A DNA stretch of 53,163 bases from an uncultured Granulosicoccaceae bacterium. Its GTDB lineage: Bacteria > Pseudomonadota > Gammaproteobacteria > CALCKW01. This document shows, piece by piece, positions 37,210 through 46,163 of the stretch. The stretch spans positions 1 to 53,163 of the forward strand of contig CALAMQ010000132.1 in NCBI GenBank assembly GCA_937925815.1, given 5' to 3'. The position numbers and the translations under genes were made by a program. Numbering within the stretch: position 1 is the first letter of the stretch; each line of letters starts with the position of its first letter. The notes below the pieces were generated by a model that did not search any database, was not told the origin of the DNA, and saw only the letters and a program-made list of their open reading frames with translations.

Positions 37210-37349
37210 GGACTGCCTGTGGCAGTCCTAAACGGCGTTGCCGTTTGGTGACTGCTGGATAGGTAAGGACGATCCCCAGCCCTGCGGGCAGCCTGCGGCT
37301 GTCTCAACTGGCTTTGCCAGTTGATCGAACCTATCGGAGGTTCTCGTCC
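37210..37349. repeat. cluster of short triloop hairpins between AEC gene and tRNA-Arg
   Basis: Five small perfect palindromes with 3-nt loops: arms 37210-37217/37221-37228 (GGACTGCC), 37230-37236/37240-37246 (AAACGGC), 37279-37282/37286-37289, 37290-37293/37297-37300, and 37305-37312/37316-37323 (CAACTGGC). Two longer pairings span them: GATAGGT 37258-37264 with 37329-37335, and GGACGA 37267-37272 with 37344-37349. The whole can fold as a branched RNA on either strand. The region 37087-37404 holds no gene; an apparent reading frame through it joins the tRNA and hairpins and is rejected. Confidence 0.7.
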
Positions 37350-37368
37350 AACCGGACACCCCATAACC

Positions 37369-37394
37369 AAAAACGGCCACCCTTTGGGTGACCG
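37369..37394 (-). terminator. intrinsic terminator of tRNA-Arg
   Basis: Nine-bp stem (arms 37374-37382 and 37386-37394, one U-G pair in minus-strand RNA) with a 3-nt loop, followed on the minus strand by TTTTT (37369-37373). About 10 nt after the tRNA 3' end. Confidence 0.85.
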
Positions 37395-37404
37395 GTTTTG
37401 GTTA

Positions 37405-37481
37405 TGGCGCGCCCGGAAGGATTCGAACCTCCGACCACCTGGTTCGTAGCCAGGTACTCTATCCAGCTGAGCTACGGGCGC
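37405..37481 (-). tRNA. tRNA-Arg (anticodon ACG)
   Basis: 77 nt including an encoded CCA (TGG at 37405-37407 on the plus strand). Acceptor stem GCGCCCG/CGGGCGC, D-arm GCTCAGCTGGATAGAGT, anticodon stem CCTGG/CCAGG with loop CTACGAA giving ACG (wobble-modified to ICG for CGN codons), and T-arm with GGTTCGAATCC. Own promoter and terminator flank it. Confidence 0.98.
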
Positions 37482-37493
37482 GCTGAGCCGACA

Positions 37494-37523
37494 ATTGTAG
37501 CAGGTTATTTTCACAGCTCTCAA
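37494..37523 (-). promoter_or_regulatory. sigma-70 promoter of tRNA-Arg
   Basis: Minus strand: TTGAGA (37518-37523), 18-bp spacer, TACAAT (37494-37499), ending 12 nt before the mature tRNA 5' end. A good match to a housekeeping promoter. Confidence 0.8.
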
Positions 37524-37776
37524 GTGTTGAATGTTTTCAGTTGTTCGACTGGCTGCGGGCTGTGCATCAGAGCGCGGCGCGCGCTGCCATGAACTCCCCT
37601 GTTCCGGTACAAAACAGCAACTCTTGCTGATCTATTGCCTCTCTGTCTGGGCACCGACTCGTCTGCCATCAGACCCTTTGAATCCTTGGCCTTACGCCGA
37701 ACGCGCAGCGGACGCGGGGCTGTGGCAACATGCCCGACGACTTTCCCAACGCCCTGTCCCCGCGAGACTGTCCGGT

Positions 37777-39435
37777 ATGAGCACACACTATGACTTCATC
37801 ATCATTGGCGCAGGCAGCGCGGGTTCGGTGCTGGCCAATCGGCTGAGCGAGAACCCGGACGCTCGCGTGTTGTTGCTAGAGGCCGGTCGTCCAGATCACC
37901 GCTGGGATTTCCGCTTGCACATGCCAGCCGCTCTCGCCTTTCCGTTGCAGAGCAAAACGTACAACTGGTGGTATGACTCTGAGCCAGAGCCACACATGAA
38001 TGGCCGGCGCATTTACCACCCGCGCGGCAAGGTGCTCGGTGGGTCGAGCAGTATCAACGGCATGATTTACATCCGTGGCAACCCCATGGACTACGAGCGC
38101 TGGTCCGAAGACCAAGCACTCGCACACTGGAGTTATGCGCACTGTCTGCCCTACTTCAAAAAGGCCGAGACCCGGGTCAAAGGTGGGGACAGCTACCGCG
38201 GTGACAGCGGCCCGCTGACCACCACCACATCGGCGTGCGAGAACCCGCTGTTCCACGCTTTTTTTGAAGCTGGCCAGCAGGCCGGGCACCCGTTCACAGA
38301 CGACGTGAACGGCTACCAGCAAGAAGGCGTTGGGCACTTCGATATGACCGTGCGCGACGGCAAGCGCTGCAACACCTCGCGCGGCCACTTGGACCCAGCC
38401 CGTACGCGGCCAAATTTGCACATTGAAACCCACGCGCTCGTGACCAAAATCCACATCGAGGGCGAACGCGCCACCGGTGTTGATTACCAACAACGCGGAA
38501 ACGCGAAGCGGGCAACAGCCAATGAAGTCATCCTCAGCGGTGGCGCCATCAATTCACCGCAGCTGCTCGAACTCTCAGGCATCGGCCAGCCCGCGCGACT
38601 CGAACAGCACGGCATCGCGGTCAAACACGCGTTGCCAGGCGTTGGTGAGAATTTGCAAGATCACCTTGAAGTCTATGTGCAGCAAGCTTGCAGCCAGCCG
38701 ATCTCACTCTATTCATCGCTCAAGTGGTACAACCAAGCGCTCATCGGGCTGAAATGGTATTTGTTCAATTCGGGAATCGGTGCGAGCAACCAGTTCGAGG
38801 CCGGCGGGTTTATTCGAAGCAATGAAGACGTTGCATACCCTAACTTGCAATACCACTTCTTGCCGATCGCCATAAAATACGACGGCACCGCGCCCAAAGA
38901 CACGCACGGCTATCAACTGCACGTCGGCCCAATGAACTCAGATTCGCGCGGTCACGTGCACATAAAGAGCGCCAACCCACAAGACAAGCCTGAAATCCTG
39001 TTCAACTACCTCTCAACTGAAAAAGACCGTCGTGAATGGGTTGAGGCCATTCGCAAAACCCGCGAAATTTTCGCCCAACCAGCGTTCGACGCGCTGCGTG
39101 CTGAGGAATTGCAACCTGGTCCAGATGTGCAAAGCGACCAAGAGATTTTGGAGTTTGTGCGTAATCACGGAGAGAGTGCCTACCACCCAAGTTGCACCTG
39201 CGCGATGGGCAGTTCAGAGGCGGCCGTGGTCGATGGCGACCTCAAAGTGCATGGTGTTGAAAATTTGCGTGTGGTCGATGCGAGCGTGATGCCGACAATC
39301 ACCAATGGCAATCTCAACGCGCCGACGATCATGATCGCTGAAAAAGCGGCCGATATTATCCTCGGCAACACCCCACTCGACGCCGAGACGGTGCCGTGGC
39401 ATCGCCACGGCGAAAGCGAGTCATCAAACCGCTGA
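37777..39435 (+). CDS. betA: choline dehydrogenase / GMC oxidoreductase
   Basis: 552-residue FAD-dependent glucose-methanol-choline oxidoreductase, near E. coli BetA length (556). The FAD loop is IIGAGSAGSVLANRL; GMC signature 1 lies in GKVLGGSSSINGMIYIRG and signature 2 in GAINSPQLLELSGIG. The active-site His is in YHPSCTCAMG, with the second (Asn/His pair) in TNGNLNAPT. It oxidises choline to betaine aldehyde at the membrane. ATG 37777 starts the Rossmann fold; an open frame further upstream is non-coding. betB is about 5 kb away rather than adjacent, and no betI is seen. Confidence 0.9.
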   Translation: MSTHYDFIIIGAGSAGSVLANRLSENPDARVLLLEAGRPDHRWDFRLHMPAALAFPLQSKTYNWWYDSEPEPHMNGRRIYHPRGKVLGGSSSINGMIYIRGNPMDYERWSEDQALAHWSYAHCLPYFKKAETRVKGGDSYRGDSGPLTTTTSACENPLFHAFFEAGQQAGHPFTDDVNGYQQEGVGHFDMTVRDGKRCNTSRGHLDPARTRPNLHIETHALVTKIHIEGERATGVDYQQRGNAKRATANEVILSGGAINSPQLLELSGIGQPARLEQHGIAVKHALPGVGENLQDHLEVYVQQACSQPISLYSSLKWYNQALIGLKWYLFNSGIGASNQFEAGGFIRSNEDVAYPNLQYHFLPIAIKYDGTAPKDTHGYQLHVGPMNSDSRGHVHIKSANPQDKPEILFNYLSTEKDRREWVEAIRKTREIFAQPAFDALRAEELQPGPDVQSDQEILEFVRNHGESAYHPSCTCAMGSSEAAVVDGDLKVHGVENLRVVDASVMPTITNGNLNAPTIMIAEKAADIILGNTPLDAETVPWHRHGESESSNR

Positions 39436-39882
39436 TTGCGGCTCGAGGGTGACGCCCGAAACCTGTGCACCAACGCGCAGGTACTCGCCCACCGCCACCG
39501 TGTCAGATTCGACAGTCAACGGCAGCGGCGCGCTCAGCGGGTAGAAGTTCACACTCGCCGCCTCGTGCGCCGTGATACGACCTTGCCAGGCCGGCACAAC
39601 GTAATAATGGATTCGCTGCAATTCAATTGACGTTGGATGGTGGAGCGTGCACAGAAACCACGCCTCAAGCGCAGTCACGCCAAGCTCTTCGTGCATTTCC
39701 CGATGCAAGGTTTGCAACGGGGTCTCGGCTGCCTCCATATGGCCGCCGGGAATGGCGATACCACCTGGATCACTCGGTTTGTCCAAGCGGCGTGATTCGA
39801 GCAACACACGGCCGTTGTCTACCAACAAAAAGGACACACAAGGCCAGACTTTCAGCCCCTGCTCCTCAATCACTAGCGCCAC
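39424..39882 (-). CDS. Nudix hydrolase
   Basis: 152-residue hydrolase of nucleoside diphosphate-linked compounds. The Nudix box is GGHMEAAETPLQ..REMHEELG with the catalytic REMHEE glutamates intact. GTG 39882 is supported by GGAGG 9 nt upstream. Substrate not readable. The last 12 bp overlap the convergent betA end. Confidence 0.9.
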   Translation of the reverse strand: MALVIEEQGLKVWPCVSFLLVDNGRVLLESRRLDKPSDPGGIAIPGGHMEAAETPLQTLHREMHEELGVTALEAWFLCTLHHPTSIELQRIHYYVVPAWQGRITAHEAASVNFYPLSAPLPLTVESDTVAVGEYLRVGAQVSGVTLEPQSAV

Positions 39883-39936
39883 CCAACTGTTCCTCCGTGT
39901 TCACCACGTCATGTCACTGTGCACTCAAACGCGCCG

Positions 39937-41097
39937 TCACCGCTGGGAGCAGAACCACACCGTCGCGAGTGCCGGCAACACTATGATCAGCATAGCAAGC
40001 CCCACACTGTTCAGTTTGTCAGCGAGCATACCCACAACAAATGGTATGAGCAGCGCACCGAATCGCGTGCCAGCGGTCATCGCCCCAAGTGCAGCGGCTG
40101 GCGCATTCGCGCGCCGCGCCGCGGCGTCATAGAGCGCTGGGAACAACACCGAGACGCCAACACCTGAGACCGCAAATCCCACAGTCGATACCACTGGATT
40201 GGGCACCAGCGCCTGCAACAGGCATCCCAATACCGCAAGCACGCACGCGCCGTCGAGAGTGCGACGCGCACCAAACCGCAACAGCACAAAATCGCCCGCC
40301 ATGCGCGCGGCGACCATGCCGCAAGTGAAGGCGACAAATCCCACACTTGCCGGACCGAGCGACACGCCGAGGTCGTCGTGTAAGCGAAACGAAGACCAGT
40401 CTGTGGCAACCATTTCTGGCACCAGTGCCACGCAGCCGAGCAAGGCGAAGAGCCAGAGCGGGCGACCTGAGGCTTTAGCCTCGTGTTTGTCCGTCGACTG
40501 CGCTACCGGCGCATCAACCCGCAACAGTTGCCCAGCGGTCCACATCACTGTCGCGGCGAGCACCAACGTCGCCGCGATCAAGTGCCAGAGCAACGGCACG
40601 GCCATGGCGGCCATGGCAGCAGCCACCGCGCCACTGACCAAGGTGCCGACACTCCACATGCCGTGAAGCCGATTCATCACCGGCGTTGCGCGCCGCGCGC
40701 TGAGTGCCGAGCCTTGCATGTTCATGGCGATATCAATCACCACATCGAGCAGCGCAAGCGTCGCCAGCACCGCCATCAAAAACAGCAGTCCCGGTGCCAA
40801 CGCGATTGCGGGCAACACCAGCACCAGCGCCACCGAACCGATGACCATGACACGCCGCGTGCCAAAGCGTTGGATCACGCGGTGTCCAAGGGCGCTGCCA
40901 AGCAGCCCGCCAAGTCCCGCCACCATGATCGCCTGCCCGATAATTGTCAGGCTCACATCGAGGCTATCTCGGATCTCGGGCAGCCGAGGCAACCAAGAGG
41001 CGAGCACCGCGCCATTGACCAAAAAATGCAACCCGACGGCACGCACAGCACGGTCATCTGACGCCGTCCAGTTGGCCTGTGACACCTTGTCAGTCAT
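39937..41097 (-). CDS. MFS transporter
   Basis: 386-residue permease with about 12 hydrophobic helices. WLPRLPEIRDSL follows the first helix, and the loop 2-3 region reads GHRVIQRFGTRRV, resembling the YbjJ/FucP-like branch of MFS. ATG 41097 overlaps the ridA-like gene by 8 nt, so the two are co-translated. Substrate unknown; the RidA link suggests an amino acid-related compound (inference). Confidence 0.85.
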   Translation of the reverse strand: MTDKVSQANWTASDDRAVRAVGLHFLVNGAVLASWLPRLPEIRDSLDVSLTIIGQAIMVAGLGGLLGSALGHRVIQRFGTRRVMVIGSVALVLVLPAIALAPGLLFLMAVLATLALLDVVIDIAMNMQGSALSARRATPVMNRLHGMWSVGTLVSGAVAAAMAAMAVPLLWHLIAATLVLAATVMWTAGQLLRVDAPVAQSTDKHEAKASGRPLWLFALLGCVALVPEMVATDWSSFRLHDDLGVSLGPASVGFVAFTCGMVAARMAGDFVLLRFGARRTLDGACVLAVLGCLLQALVPNPVVSTVGFAVSGVGVSVLFPALYDAAARRANAPAAALGAMTAGTRFGALLIPFVVGMLADKLNSVGLAMLIIVLPALATVWFCSQR

Positions 41098-41434
41098 CGC
41101 AGGCCGCAATCACAATCACTTCCACCTTGAACTTGGGCAGTGCGAGTTTTGCTTCGCCACTGGCACGCGCCGGTGCCGCACCACTTGGGACCCACGCGTC
41201 CCAGACAGTGTTCATCTCGGCAAAATCGTCCATGCTATCGAGCCAGATTACCGTCTGCAGTATGCGGTCGCGACTCGACCCACCTTGCGACAACAAAGCG
41301 TCGACTTTATCCAGACACCCTTGCGTCTGCTCGGCGACTGTCGCGCCGTCGGCGACCTGCCCGGCCAAGTACAGTGTGTTGTTGTGTTTAACGAGTTGGC
41401 TCATGCGGTCATTGGTGTCAAATCGGGTGATCAC
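41090..41434 (-). CDS. RidA family protein (enamine/imine deaminase)
   Basis: 114-residue YjgF/YER057c/UK114-family protein. LYLAGQVADG, the VIWLDSMDDFAEMN helix and the end GEAKLALPKFKVEVIVIAA fit the trimeric fold. RidA removes reactive enamines formed by PLP enzymes. The usual catalytic Arg near the C-terminus is represented by APARASGEAKLA. GTG start with GGAGC upstream. First gene of a two-gene unit with an MFS transporter. Confidence 0.9.
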   Translation of the reverse strand: MITRFDTNDRMSQLVKHNNTLYLAGQVADGATVAEQTQGCLDKVDALLSQGGSSRDRILQTVIWLDSMDDFAEMNTVWDAWVPSGAAPARASGEAKLALPKFKVEVIVIAACDD

Positions 41435-41706
41435 GGGACGCTCCAGTGGTGTGTGACTAGATGACTGTAGAGCGTTTTTGCCATGGCTGAAACCAAGCTG
41501 TCAGAACCCGCTGCGCAAGCTGTCCGATTTATCACTTGTCTAGAGACTCCGTGATACGACACCGCATGCTGTGCCGACACCGCAGATAGCATATGCTCTG
41601 CTCAGACCAAGCCGTATTTGACACCCGCGCGCCCTGCCACTGAGGCGCCCTCCCTCAAGGTGACTTCCCGTGCGACGCGCGGAGAACACCCAACGCGACA
41701 GACCAC

Positions 41707-42927
41707 ATGCCTCCACAAGCCCGGTTTCTTGACCGCCGCAGCCCGCCCCATATCGCAACCTTGACGCTTCTCGCTGGTGTCGGTGCAATCGGCATGAACG
41801 TGTTCTTGCCTTCGTTGCCAAGCATTGCGCGCCACTTTGAATCCGACTATGCGGTGGCCGGTCTCGCAGTCTCCGTGTACCTCGCCGCAACCGCAGTGTT
41901 GCAGTTGGTGTACGGGCCTTTGAGCGATCGCTTTGGACGGCGCCCAGCGCTGCTGGCAGGCTTCGCGCTGATGCTCGTGGGCAGCTTGGTGTGCCTGCAC
42001 GCGCCGAGCATCGAGTGGTTTCTCGCCGGTCGCGTGATTCAAGGCAGCGCCATAGTCGGTCTGGTGGTCAGCCGCGCCGCCATCAGAGACTTGTACGGCC
42101 AGAACGACGCTGCGAGCATGATTGGCTATGTCACGATGGGCATGGCCCTCGCGCCGATGCTGGCACCCGCGGTCGGCGGATTTCTGGAAGAGGCCTACGG
42201 CTGGCAGGCGAGCTTTTGGCTTATGGCCGTGGCCGCGATGGTCGCCTTTGGCTTGTGCTTTTTCGACGCTGGTGAAACCAACCAACACAAGAGCCGAAGT
42301 ATTGGCGATCAATTTCGGGGCTACCCAGAATTGTTCAGAAGCCGCAGATTTTGGGGTTATTGCGCAGTCATGGCATTCGCATCGGGTGGTTTTTTTGCCT
42401 TCCTCGGCGGCGCGCCCTACGTCTCCGAGGTCCATCTCAAACTCGCACCCTCTGTCTACGGCTTGTATTTTGGCATCACTGCCATCGGCTACATGCTCGG
42501 CAACTTCCTGACCGGTCGCTACGCAAAAACCGCAGGTGTCGAAACCATGCTGCAATTGGGCACGGCCGCAGTGATCGCAGGTCCCGCGATCGCGCTCGCC
42601 TTTCACTACGCCGGGGTCAACCACCCAGCGGCTTATTTTGGACCGTTAATTTTTCTCGGCCTTGGTAACGGCATGACGCTGCCAAGCGCGAGCGCCGCAA
42701 TTCTCAGCGTGCGCCCAAAGCTCGCCGGTTCCGCCGCAGGTCTCGGTGGCAGCTTGCAAATTGGCGGGGGCGCTGCCCTGTCGGTACTGGCCGGCGTGAT
42801 ACTCGGCCCTGACACGGGCCCAACGCCGCTGTTGTGGTTGATGCTTGCAACCGCGTTGGCCGCGCGCCTCGCCATGCGCTACACACTGCACGTCGAGCGC
42901 GAGCTGCAACCCGACGACAACACCTGA
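41707..42927 (+). CDS. Bcr/CflA-type multidrug efflux MFS transporter
   Basis: 406-residue 12-helix drug:H+ antiporter (DHA1). The motif A loop GPLSDRFGRRPALLAG is intact, and GMNVFLPSLPSIARHF in helix 1 is typical of Bcr/CflA proteins. SRAAIRDLYG fits motif D2-like regions. The 272-bp gap to divergent ridA has a 10-bp palindrome AGCATATGCT (41588-41597) that could hold an operator. ArfB gene follows 22 bp later. Confidence 0.92.
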   Translation: MPPQARFLDRRSPPHIATLTLLAGVGAIGMNVFLPSLPSIARHFESDYAVAGLAVSVYLAATAVLQLVYGPLSDRFGRRPALLAGFALMLVGSLVCLHAPSIEWFLAGRVIQGSAIVGLVVSRAAIRDLYGQNDAASMIGYVTMGMALAPMLAPAVGGFLEEAYGWQASFWLMAVAAMVAFGLCFFDAGETNQHKSRSIGDQFRGYPELFRSRRFWGYCAVMAFASGGFFAFLGGAPYVSEVHLKLAPSVYGLYFGITAIGYMLGNFLTGRYAKTAGVETMLQLGTAAVIAGPAIALAFHYAGVNHPAAYFGPLIFLGLGNGMTLPSASAAILSVRPKLAGSAAGLGGSLQIGGGAALSVLAGVILGPDTGPTPLLWLMLATALAARLAMRYTLHVERELQPDDNT

Positions 42928-42949
42928 CACGCCATCCCGGAGACACCGT

Positions 42950-43369
42950 GTGCCGCTGAGGATCACAGACAGCATCGAGATTGCAGACTGGGAATTGGTC
43001 GAGCGGTTCCAGCGCGCAAGTGGCCCCGGCGGTCAGCATGTCAACAAAGTCTCAACAGCTGTTGAGCTTAGATTTGCCGCTGCAAACTCGCCAAACCTGC
43101 CAGCCTATGCCAAATCCCGCCTACAACGCCTGGCCGGCCACCGCTGGACGCAGCACGGCGAGGTCGTTGTCGTCGCCGACGGCCACCGCAGCCAGCTTCG
43201 CAACCGCGAGGACGCGCGCGAGCGTTTGAGTGCCCTCATTCGCGAGGCGCTGGAGCGGCCAAAGCCGCGCAAGAAAACGCGGCCCACCCGCGCGAGCAAA
43301 GAGCGGCGCCTCAAAGCCAAATCTGTGCGCAGCAAGATCAAGGCAAACCGCCGCAACACCGAAGACTGA
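42950..43369 (+). CDS. arfB: alternative ribosome-rescue factor, peptidyl-tRNA hydrolase ArfB
   Basis: 139-residue YaeJ/ArfB-type rescue factor. The catalytic GGQ is in ASGPGGQHVNKVST, and the C-terminal tail is highly basic (PKPRKKTRPTRASKERRLKAKS split by short gaps), which enters the empty mRNA channel of stalled ribosomes. GTG 42950 is chosen: GGAG ends 7 nt before it and it gives the family start PLRITDSI. Downstream of a drug efflux gene with a 22-bp gap. Confidence 0.93.
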   Translation: MPLRITDSIEIADWELVERFQRASGPGGQHVNKVSTAVELRFAAANSPNLPAYAKSRLQRLAGHRWTQHGEVVVVADGHRSQLRNREDARERLSALIREALERPKPRKKTRPTRASKERRLKAKSVRSKIKANRRNTED

Positions 43370-43375
43370 GCCCAA

Positions 43376-43603
43376 CTAGGCGCAGCGCCGCAGGTAGGCC
43401 GACGGTTCATCGGCTTCCGCCTCCTGTTCAGCACGCCGGGAGGGGATGGCCACGACTTGGCCAGTTGATGGGCTCGGCAGTCTCAGTCGAAGCCAGCGAT
43501 TCACCGCTTCACTGCGCAATCTCCGCGCACGTGAAACATGAGAATTTATTGTCTCAGCATTGAGACTGGGCAAACCCTGAAAATCATCTCGTCGCATACT
43601 CAT
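43376..43603 (-). CDS. small basic protein, uncharacterised, divergent to GcvA-type regulator
   Basis: 75 residues, Arg-rich. NAETINSHVSRARRLRSEAVNRWLRLRL (middle, in two halves) predicts an amphipathic helix with the ARRLRSEAV pattern seen in small RSP_7527-like proteins; I offer that resemblance only tentatively. ATG 43603 is supported by GAGGAG 6 nt upstream; a TTG 12 codons earlier is unlikely. No signal or membrane helix. Divergent from, and sharing inverted CTAAT sites with, the LysR-type gene, so it may be its target. Ends 6 bp from convergent arfB. Confidence 0.65.
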   Translation of the reverse strand: MSMRRDDFQGLPSLNAETINSHVSRARRLRSEAVNRWLRLRLPSPSTGQVVAIPSRRAEQEAEADEPSAYLRRCA

Positions 43604-43645
43604 TCGTTTCTCCTCATTTTTATCGGCGTTAACGCCCAATGAGAG

Positions 43646-43703
43646 CTAATCTGGGGCTTGAGCCCGGCCCAGACAAACGCGTAATGTTGATGCTTCAGAT
43701 TAG
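43646..43703. promoter_or_regulatory. inverted CTAATCTG sites between small ORF and LysR regulator
   Basis: CTAATCTG (43646-43653) and its exact inverse CAGATTAG (43696-43703), 50 bp apart centre to centre. CTAAT is the reported core of GcvA sites in E. coli. Position between two divergent genes, one a GcvA-type regulator, supports autoregulation and control of the small gene. Confidence 0.5.
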
Positions 43704-43712
43704 TTTTATTTG

Positions 43713-44627
43713 ATGAAGAATCCTGTGTCCAAACCGTCGTTGAACGCCCTTCGTGCCTTTGAAGCCGCCGCGAGACACCTGAGCTTCCAGGCCGCCGCCC
43801 GCGAGCTCAACGTCACCCCAGCGGCATTGATCCACCAAGTGCGCCAGCTCGAGTCGCATCTGTCGCTCAAATTGTTTCATCGCCACAACCGCGCAGTCAG
43901 CCTGACCCCGGAGGGCGCGCGCTTACAGCCATCGTTGCAGCAGGGCTTTGACGTGATCGACAGCGCGGTGCAGCAACTCCAGCGCCGACACAGTGCGCCC
44001 ACCCTCACGGTCGCAAGCGGCCCGTCGTTCACGGCAAAATGGCTTTCGCCAAATTTGCGCGACTTTCTCGAGCGCGCGCCGGGAACGGACTTCCGCATTT
44101 CATCCAGCCTGACGCTGGTCGACCTTCACCGCGACGGAATCGATGTCGCCATCCGATTTGGCAAAGGTGAATACCCCGGTTGCCAGAGCATCCATCTCGC
44201 CGACGACTACCTGCAACCGATGTGCAGCGCCAGCTGGCTGGAACGCAACCCCCTGGCTACACCCGCCGACCTGCTGCAGCACACCTTGATTGATGACCGC
44301 ACCGATCTCGGCAGGGAGGTGGTGTCGCCGTCATGGGAAGACTGGCTAAAGGCCGCGGGCGTGGAGCAAGCGCCCACCAATCGCGTGGCCTTCAACGTCG
44401 CCGACCACACCCTCGACGCCGCCTCAAGCGGCAGCGGTGTCGCGCTGGGGCGCACGGTGTTGGCAAAATTAGACCTCGAGGCTGGTCGCCTAGTGTGCCC
44501 TTTTCCACTGCGCATCCCGAGCGGCTTTGCGTTCTACGCGGTGACGCCTGATGACCGAGAGAACGAAGCGCTCGTCGAGGCCTTCATAGCCTGGCTCAAG
44601 ACCCATTTCCCAGACCCCGGCGCCTGA
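43713..44627 (+). CDS. LysR-type transcriptional regulator, GcvA group
   Basis: 304-residue LTTR. Winged-helix domain at residues about 10-65 ([38 protein letters not shown] split over the helix-turn-helix), followed by a type 2 periplasmic-binding effector domain with [15 protein letters not shown], typical of the GcvA branch. ATG 43713; a TTG just before it is ignored. It lies 80 bp upstream of betB in the same direction and divergent to a small basic protein. It may regulate betaine or amino acid metabolism in place of BetI (inference). Confidence 0.92.
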   Translation: MKNPVSKPSLNALRAFEAAARHLSFQAAARELNVTPAALIHQVRQLESHLSLKLFHRHNRAVSLTPEGARLQPSLQQGFDVIDSAVQQLQRRHSAPTLTVASGPSFTAKWLSPNLRDFLERAPGTDFRISSSLTLVDLHRDGIDVAIRFGKGEYPGCQSIHLADDYLQPMCSASWLERNPLATPADLLQHTLIDDRTDLGREVVSPSWEDWLKAAGVEQAPTNRVAFNVADHTLDAASSGSGVALGRTVLAKLDLEAGRLVCPFPLRIPSGFAFYAVTPDDRENEALVEAFIAWLKTHFPDPGA

Positions 44628-44707
44628 ACCCAGCCGCCCCATTGACGAGCCAACACCCCAGTTGGCAGATGCTATACAGTGCTCGGCAACACCACAGGAC
44701 ACCGCCC

Positions 44708-46162
44708 ATGCACCCCGCCCAGCCCACCGCCAGCCACTTCATCAACGGCGAGTACATCGAAGACAGTTCCGGCGCACCGATTGACCTAATCTACCCCGCA
44801 ACGGGTGAGTCGTTGGGACGTGTACACGCTGCCACCCCCGAGATCGTCGAGCAGGCCCTCGCGAGCGCCAAGGCGGCACAGCGCGCCTGGGCTGCAACCT
44901 CAGGCACAGAACGCGGCCGGGTGCTCAGACGTGCAGCGGATTTGATCCGCGAGCGCAACCGCGAACTCTCCGTGCTCGAGACCTATGACACCGGCAAGCC
45001 CTTATCCGAGACACTTTATGTCGACGCGACCAGCGGCGCGGACGCGCTCGAGTATTTTGGTGGCCTCGCGGGAAGCTTGACCGGTGAACACATTCAGCTC
45101 GGCGACGACTGGGTGTACACCCGCCGTGAAGCGCTCGGTCTGTGCGTGGGCATTGGCGCGTGGAACTACCCAACCCAAATCGCGTGCTGGAAAGGCGCGC
45201 CCGCCCTCGCCTGCGGTAACAGCATGGTGTTCAAACCGTCGGAGACAACGCCGATTTGCGCGCTCAAAGTGGCCGAGATCCTTTGCGAGGCTGGCCTGCC
45301 ACCGGGCTTGTATAACGTGATTCAAGGCCGTGGCGATGTCGGTGCAAGCTTGGTCTCAGATGCACGCGTGGACAAGGTCTCACTCACCGGCAGTGTGCCG
45401 ACCGGGCGCAAGGTGTACGCCGCCGCAGCCGAGGGCATCAAGCACGTGACAATGGAACTCGGCGGCAAGTCTCCGCTGATTATCTTTGACGATGCCGATC
45501 TCGAGAACGCCGTCGGTGGCGCGGTGCTCGCCAATTTTTATTCAAGTGGCCAAGTGTGCTCAAACGGCACGCGGGTGTTTGTGCAATCCGGTATCAAAGC
45601 GCGGTTTCTCGAGCGCCTCGCTGAACGCATGGCCACCGCGCGTATCGGCGACCCGCAAGACGAAGCGGTCAACTTCGGGCCGATGGTGTCCCAGAGGCAA
45701 CTGGATATCGTGCTCGGGTACATCGAGCAAGGCAAGGCCGAGGGCGCGCGCTTGGTGTACGGCGGCACTCGCCTCGATCAACCGGGCTTCTACCTCGAAC
45801 CAACGCTCTTTGCCGACGTGCACGACGACATGACCATCGCGCGCGAGGAGATTTTTGGACCGGTGATGTCGGTGCTCGATTTCGACGATGAAGACGACGT
45901 GATCGAACGTGCCAACCGCACAGAATTCGGTTTGTCAGCTGGCGTCTTCACGCAGGAGGTCACGCGCGCACACCGCGTGATTGCATCTCTGGAGGCCGGC
46001 AGTTGTTTCATCAACTCCTACAATGACGCACCAGTCGAGGCACCGTTCGGCGGTGCCAAGCTCTCTGGTGTGGGCCGGGAGAATTCAAAGAACGCAATCA
46101 ACCACTACAGCCAGATGAAATCTGTGTACGTGCGCATGGGTGACGTTGAGGCGCCTTTCTAG
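44708..46162 (+). CDS. betB: betaine-aldehyde dehydrogenase
   Basis: 484-residue NAD(P)+-dependent aldehyde dehydrogenase making glycine betaine. Catalytic Cys in [14 protein letters not shown], with the SNGTR context characteristic of BetB; general base Glu in [10 protein letters not shown]; cofactor loop [12 protein letters not shown]-terminal [18 protein letters not shown] 44708. The order regulator-betB without betA next to it is unusual; betA lies about 5.3 kb upstream. Confidence 0.93.
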   Translation: MHPAQPTASHFINGEYIEDSSGAPIDLIYPATGESLGRVHAATPEIVEQALASAKAAQRAWAATSGTERGRVLRRAADLIRERNRELSVLETYDTGKPLSETLYVDATSGADALEYFGGLAGSLTGEHIQLGDDWVYTRREALGLCVGIGAWNYPTQIACWKGAPALACGNSMVFKPSETTPICALKVAEILCEAGLPPGLYNVIQGRGDVGASLVSDARVDKVSLTGSVPTGRKVYAAAAEGIKHVTMELGGKSPLIIFDDADLENAVGGAVLANFYSSGQVCSNGTRVFVQSGIKARFLERLAERMATARIGDPQDEAVNFGPMVSQRQLDIVLGYIEQGKAEGARLVYGGTRLDQPGFYLEPTLFADVHDDMTIAREEIFGPVMSVLDFDDEDDVIERANRTEFGLSAGVFTQEVTRAHRVIASLEAGSCFINSYNDAPVEAPFGGAKLSGVGRENSKNAINHYSQMKSVYVRMGDVEAPF

Positions 46163-46163
46163 C

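Noticed and set aside
33187-37404. A CRISPR array near the Cas6-like gene
   Set aside because: No set of direct repeats with regular spacers is present; the hairpin cluster at 37210-37349 has differing arms and no spacers.
37029-37523. Minus-strand open frame running through tRNA-Arg and the hairpin cluster
   Set aside because: It translates tRNA and palindromes; this is a familiar false gene next to tRNA-Arg.
41602-42624. Minus-strand open frame opposite the Bcr/CflA transporter (340 codons)
   Set aside because: The plus strand carries a full 12-helix MFS protein with motif A; the opposite frame is His/Gln/Arg-rich with no fold signs.
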